From assembly GCA_034620365.1 (NCBI GenBank), contig JAQGEQ010000380.1, forward strand, positions 1,116,001-1,180,000: a DNA stretch of 64,000 bases. Direction: 5' to 3'. A program made the translations under genes and the position numbers. The notes beneath the pieces were generated by a model. It did not search any database and was not told the origin of the DNA. It worked only from the letters and a program-made list of their open reading frames with translations. This DNA is from Pegea sp. RAD2-039 (Eukaryota; Chordata; Thaliacea; Salpida; Salpidae). Shown piece by piece: positions 62,701 to 64,000 of this stretch (within the stretch, counting starts at the first letter, position 1; every line of letters starts with the position of its first letter).

Positions 62701-64000
62701 TAACTGCCAACAACTGAGTGTTGTAATTACTATTAGCTTGAATAATCTAAAATTCTAATTTTTATATCAGTGGATGGAATATTCTGGATTGTTTATTAGT
62801 TGCAACATCTTTAATTGACGTATTAGTCAATGTCATATTACAAGCAGAACAAGTTGATTTTCTAGGAGTACTTCGAGTATTTAGATTACTACGAGCCCTG
62901 CGACCTCTCAGGTGATAATTTAACTAATTGCATTCACTTCTAAGTTGAAATTAGTCTTACTAATTAAATAAATCTCTTTGAAGAGTTATCAATCGTGCTC
63001 CTGGATTAAAACTAGTGGTCAGGACTTTATTGTCATCGCTGAAGCCTATTGGAAATATTGTTCTTATATGCTGCGCATTTTTTGTTATTTTTGGTATTCT
63101 TGGAGTTCAAGTAATTGAAATTACTTAAGTTTAAATAACTAGTGACATTAATTTTTATACTTTTATGCCTTCTAAATCATTATATTTTTGAGATTTTGTT
63201 TTAAGAGTTAAAAGTTACTACAAGATACAAATTGTTCATAAAAATAACATTGATTTTTAGCTACTAAAAGGAAAGTTTGGTTATTGTATCGGTCCCAAGC
63301 ATGTGTTGAACAAAACTGAATGCGATAACGAAGACCAGCAATGGTCTACTAGACAGTATGTTTATATGAAATATAAACCACAAAAAATATTCTTTTTATT
63401 CGATAAAAATATATTTATAGAAATTACAAATTTTTGCTTCGATTATATTTTTTACAGAATCTCTCTTTTACCAGGTACAACTTTGATGACTTATTTCAAG
63501 CATTGATGGCTTTGTTTGTTCTTGCCTCTAAAGATGGTTGGGTCGAAATCATGTATAATGCAATAGATGCAACAGGAGTTGACCAGGAGGTTTATTAAAA
63601 ACTTATAATAAAAAATCTACATAAAAGATTTAATCGTAGAAAATCTTTAATTCGTTTGTAGCTCGCTCACAGAATCATTTTATTATACAGCCAAAACGAA
63701 ATCATAATTTGTGGATGCTTATTTATATCATTTCTTTTATTCTAATTGTTGGATTTTTCGTCATCAATATGTTTGTTGGAGTTGTAGTTGAAAACTTTCA
63801 TAGATGCCGTGAAGAACATGAGCAGGAAGAAATCAGAAGAAGAGAAGTCGGTTAAGTTATAACTCAATAAATATCATCACCTACTTATTTTAGGCTCGGC
63901 GGCTTCATAAGCTAGAACGGCAAGAGCGTAAGAGGGCTGCCCAATTGAACCAGTCAGAAAATGAATCGTTTTCTCGTAAAACTTTAAAACTTGCACTATC
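41701..64000 (+). CDS. T-type (Cav3) voltage-gated calcium channel alpha-1, 3' partial
   Basis: Thirty-two exons (about 5.1 kb, 1,708 residues in view) align with human CACNA1G/H/I from the N-terminus through domain III. Start: ATG 41701, with an in-frame TAA 12 bp upstream; exon 1 (41701-42026) contains [20 protein letters not shown]. Pore-loop residues are E (LEGW, 53382), E (QEDW, 57741) and D (KDGW, 63533). The E-E-D order, with D in domain III, is diagnostic of Cav3; Cav1/Cav2 have E in all four. S4 segments keep the Arg ladders. Cav3 opens at low voltage and supports pacemaking. Domain IV is outside the window. Vertebrate paralogues split later, so no single human symbol applies. Confidence 0.96.
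42027..45976 (+). other. U12-type AT-AC intron (3.95 kb) of the Cav3 gene
   Basis: No GT-AG pair joins exon 1 to exon 2. The 5' site is CC|ATATCCTTCT, matching the U12 AT-AC consensus ATATCCTTT, and the 3' end is CCAAAC|ATGG. A branch-like TACCTTTACC lies about 20 nt upstream of the 3' end (U12 consensus TTCCTTRAC). The join gives IVANP|WLERLSM, exactly as human LVCNPWFERISM. Minor AT-AC introns are known in sodium and calcium channel alpha genes. The intron interior shows nothing else recognisable. Confidence 0.88.
45977..53757 (+). CDS. Cav3 domain I (exons 2-9)
   Basis: Exons are 45977-46097 (S1, [13 protein letters not shown]), 47432-47565 (S2-S3, [15 protein letters not shown]), 51220-51320 (S4, [17 protein letters not shown]), 51628-51805 (S5, [20 protein letters not shown]), 52692-52891 and 52971-53092 (Cys-rich extracellular loop, [12 protein letters not shown]), 53370-53462 (pore helix, filter Glu in [14 protein letters not shown], start of S6) and 53540-53757 (rest of S6, then the linker start). 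Phases are consistent throughout. Exon 9 has two in-frame donors 9 bp apart (after 53748 or 53757). Confidence 0.93.
46098..47431 (+). other. Intron 2 of Cav3
   Basis: 1.33 kb between S1 and S2-S3 exons, donor TCG|GTTAGT, acceptor TTTCCTTAG. No feature seen inside. Confidence 0.8.
47566..51219 (+). other. Intron 3 of Cav3 (3.65 kb)
   Basis: Very AT-rich, from GTAAGATATC to TATTTACAG. A short stem-like GTTGGTGAACTCCCCAACC occurs near 47764. No coding frame or transposon signature recognised. Confidence 0.8.
51806..52691 (+). other. Intron 5 of Cav3
   Basis: 886 bp; donor AA|GTAAGA, acceptor TTCTGTTTCAG. The overlapping antisense frame 52482-52802 is a shadow of exon 6. Confidence 0.8.
53540..56052 (+). 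CDS. Cav3 I-II linker, including the gating brake (exons 9-12)
   Basis: After IS6 ([20 protein letters not shown]) comes the helix-loop-helix gating brake typical of Cav3, with [20 protein letters not shown] close to human [20 protein letters not shown]. Exon 10 (54727-55182), exon 11 (55382-55605) and exon 12 (55832-56052) add about 300 mostly disordered residues, including a His-rich run and Ser-rich stretches ([17 protein letters not shown]). The brake holds the channel closed near rest in vertebrates; conservation suggests the same here. Confidence 0.88.
53758..54726 (+). other. Intron 9 of Cav3
   Basis: 969 bp (or 978 bp with the upstream donor), acceptor TTCATCAACAG. The small antisense frame at 54310-54501 has no support. 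Confidence 0.75.
54920..54961 (+). other. Poly-histidine tract in the Cav3 I-II linker
   Basis: Fourteen codons encode [14 protein letters not shown]. Human Cav3 channels have a similar run ([15 protein letters not shown] in CACNA1H) at the same place, so the tract is conserved and not just a CAT microsatellite. The codons mix CAT and CAC. Confidence 0.85.
56280..57884 (+). CDS. Cav3 domain II (exons 13-17)
   Basis: Exons are 56280-56423 (S1, [20 protein letters not shown]), 56817-56968 (S2-S3, [20 protein letters not shown]), 57119-57307 (S4-S5, [20 protein letters not shown]), 57378-57501 (loop, [12 protein letters not shown] and [17 protein letters not shown]) and 57729-57884 (filter Glu in [17 protein letters not shown], then S6 [15 protein letters not shown]). 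Identity to human Cav3 is very high in S4 and the pore. Confidence 0.95.
58007..61543 (+). CDS. Cav3 II-III linker (exons 18-24)
   Basis: Predicted exons are 58007-58162, 58825-58951, 59006-59283, 59587-59728, 59805-59891, 61038-61129 and 61440-61543. Exon 20 has [19 protein letters not shown], like human PPLIIHTAATPMSLP. Exon 21 has [17 protein letters not shown], like human WTSRRSSRNS. Exon 24 has [17 protein letters not shown], leading to IIIS1. The rest is acidic, Ser-rich and poorly conserved. Least certain are the weak donor of exon 18, the 54-bp intron before exon 20 and the acceptor of exon 23 (an in-phase alternative lies 16 bp upstream). Confidence 0.7.
58163..58824 (+). other. Intron 18 of Cav3
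   Basis: 662 bp. Its first 50 bp stay open in frame with exon 18 ([13 protein letters not shown]), so an alternative, longer exon end is possible. Nothing else seen. Confidence 0.5.
59892..61037 (+). other. Intron 22 of Cav3
   Basis: 1.15 kb, among the most AT-rich stretches in the window, with long runs of A and T. No coding or structural feature seen. Confidence 0.65.
61805..63846 (+). CDS. Cav3 domain III (exons 25-31)
   Basis: Exons are 61805-61928 (S1, [20 protein letters not shown]), 62533-62648 (S2, [20 protein letters not shown]), 62771-62911 (S3-S4, [16 protein letters not shown]), 62984-63110 (S5, [20 protein letters not shown]), 63261-63355 (loop), 63475-63589 (pore, filter Asp in [16 protein letters not shown]) and 63691-63846 (S6, [20 protein letters not shown]). 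The Asp in the domain III filter separates Cav3 from high-voltage channels. Exon 31 must end at GAA|GTCGGT; using the better-looking GTTAAG donor 4 bp on would put a stop in exon 32. Confidence 0.95.
61929..62532 (+). other. Intron 25 of Cav3
   Basis: 604 bp, donor GAG|GTTAGT, acceptor TTTTTATTAG. No feature seen. Confidence 0.8.
63894..64000 (+). CDS. Cav3 III-IV linker start (exon 32, cut by window edge)
   Basis: Follows a 47-bp intron. Encodes [20 protein letters not shown] and on to [10 protein letters not shown] at the edge, matching human ARRREEKRLRRLEKKRR after IIIS6. Domain IV and the C-terminus lie to the right. Confidence 0.85.

Overview
This is intron-rich eukaryotic DNA, strongly AT-rich, from an invertebrate-like metazoan. 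The animal call rests on a T-type voltage-gated calcium channel, a mesothelin/stereocilin-type GPI-anchored protein, STUB1/CHIP, ROMO1, WDTC1 and a BORCS6-like protein. One intron of the channel is a textbook minor-class (U12) AT-AC intron, which argues against lineages that lost the minor spliceosome, such as Caenorhabditis. I cannot name the phylum; the AT content would suit some cnidarians and other AT-rich invertebrates.

Layout. (1) 1-29314, plus strand: one giant gene that enters from the left edge. I could chain 75 exons, with splice phases agreeing at every junction once a few local indels are allowed for. It encodes about 6,800 residues. In order it holds: an array of 20 near-identical 151-bp exon+intron cassettes, two intronless expansions of the same acidic repeat, a first mesothelin/stereocilin-like helical module, a single 10.1-kb exon with four different in-frame tandem arrays (57, 96, 225 and 60 bp), a second mesothelin-like module, a Thr/Ser-rich stalk and a C-terminal GPI-type tail. 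(2) 29702-34780, minus strand: a compact group of four housekeeping genes, STUB1 (8 exons) and the single-exon ROMO1, WDTC1 and BORCS6-like genes. (3) 34781-41700: intergenic DNA with one decayed, 5'-truncated CR1/Jockey-type LINE (about 36590-38619). (4) 41701-64000, plus strand: a Cav3 (T-type) calcium channel alpha-1 gene, 32 exons in view, covering the N-terminus, domains I-III and the start of the III-IV linker. Domain IV lies beyond the right edge.

How the genes relate. Nothing in the sequence joins them in one pathway. The giant protein should be an extracellular, membrane-anchored adhesion or matrix protein. STUB1 and the WDTC1 product are both ubiquitin-ligase components, ROMO1 is mitochondrial, BORCS6 would act in lysosome positioning, and Cav3 is a low-threshold calcium channel. 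The most unusual feature is the giant gene: it has grown by amplifying whole exon-intron cassettes and, separately, by in-exon satellite expansion. It also carries several local frame breaks, mostly in the tandem arrays, that are either consensus errors or real polymorphism.
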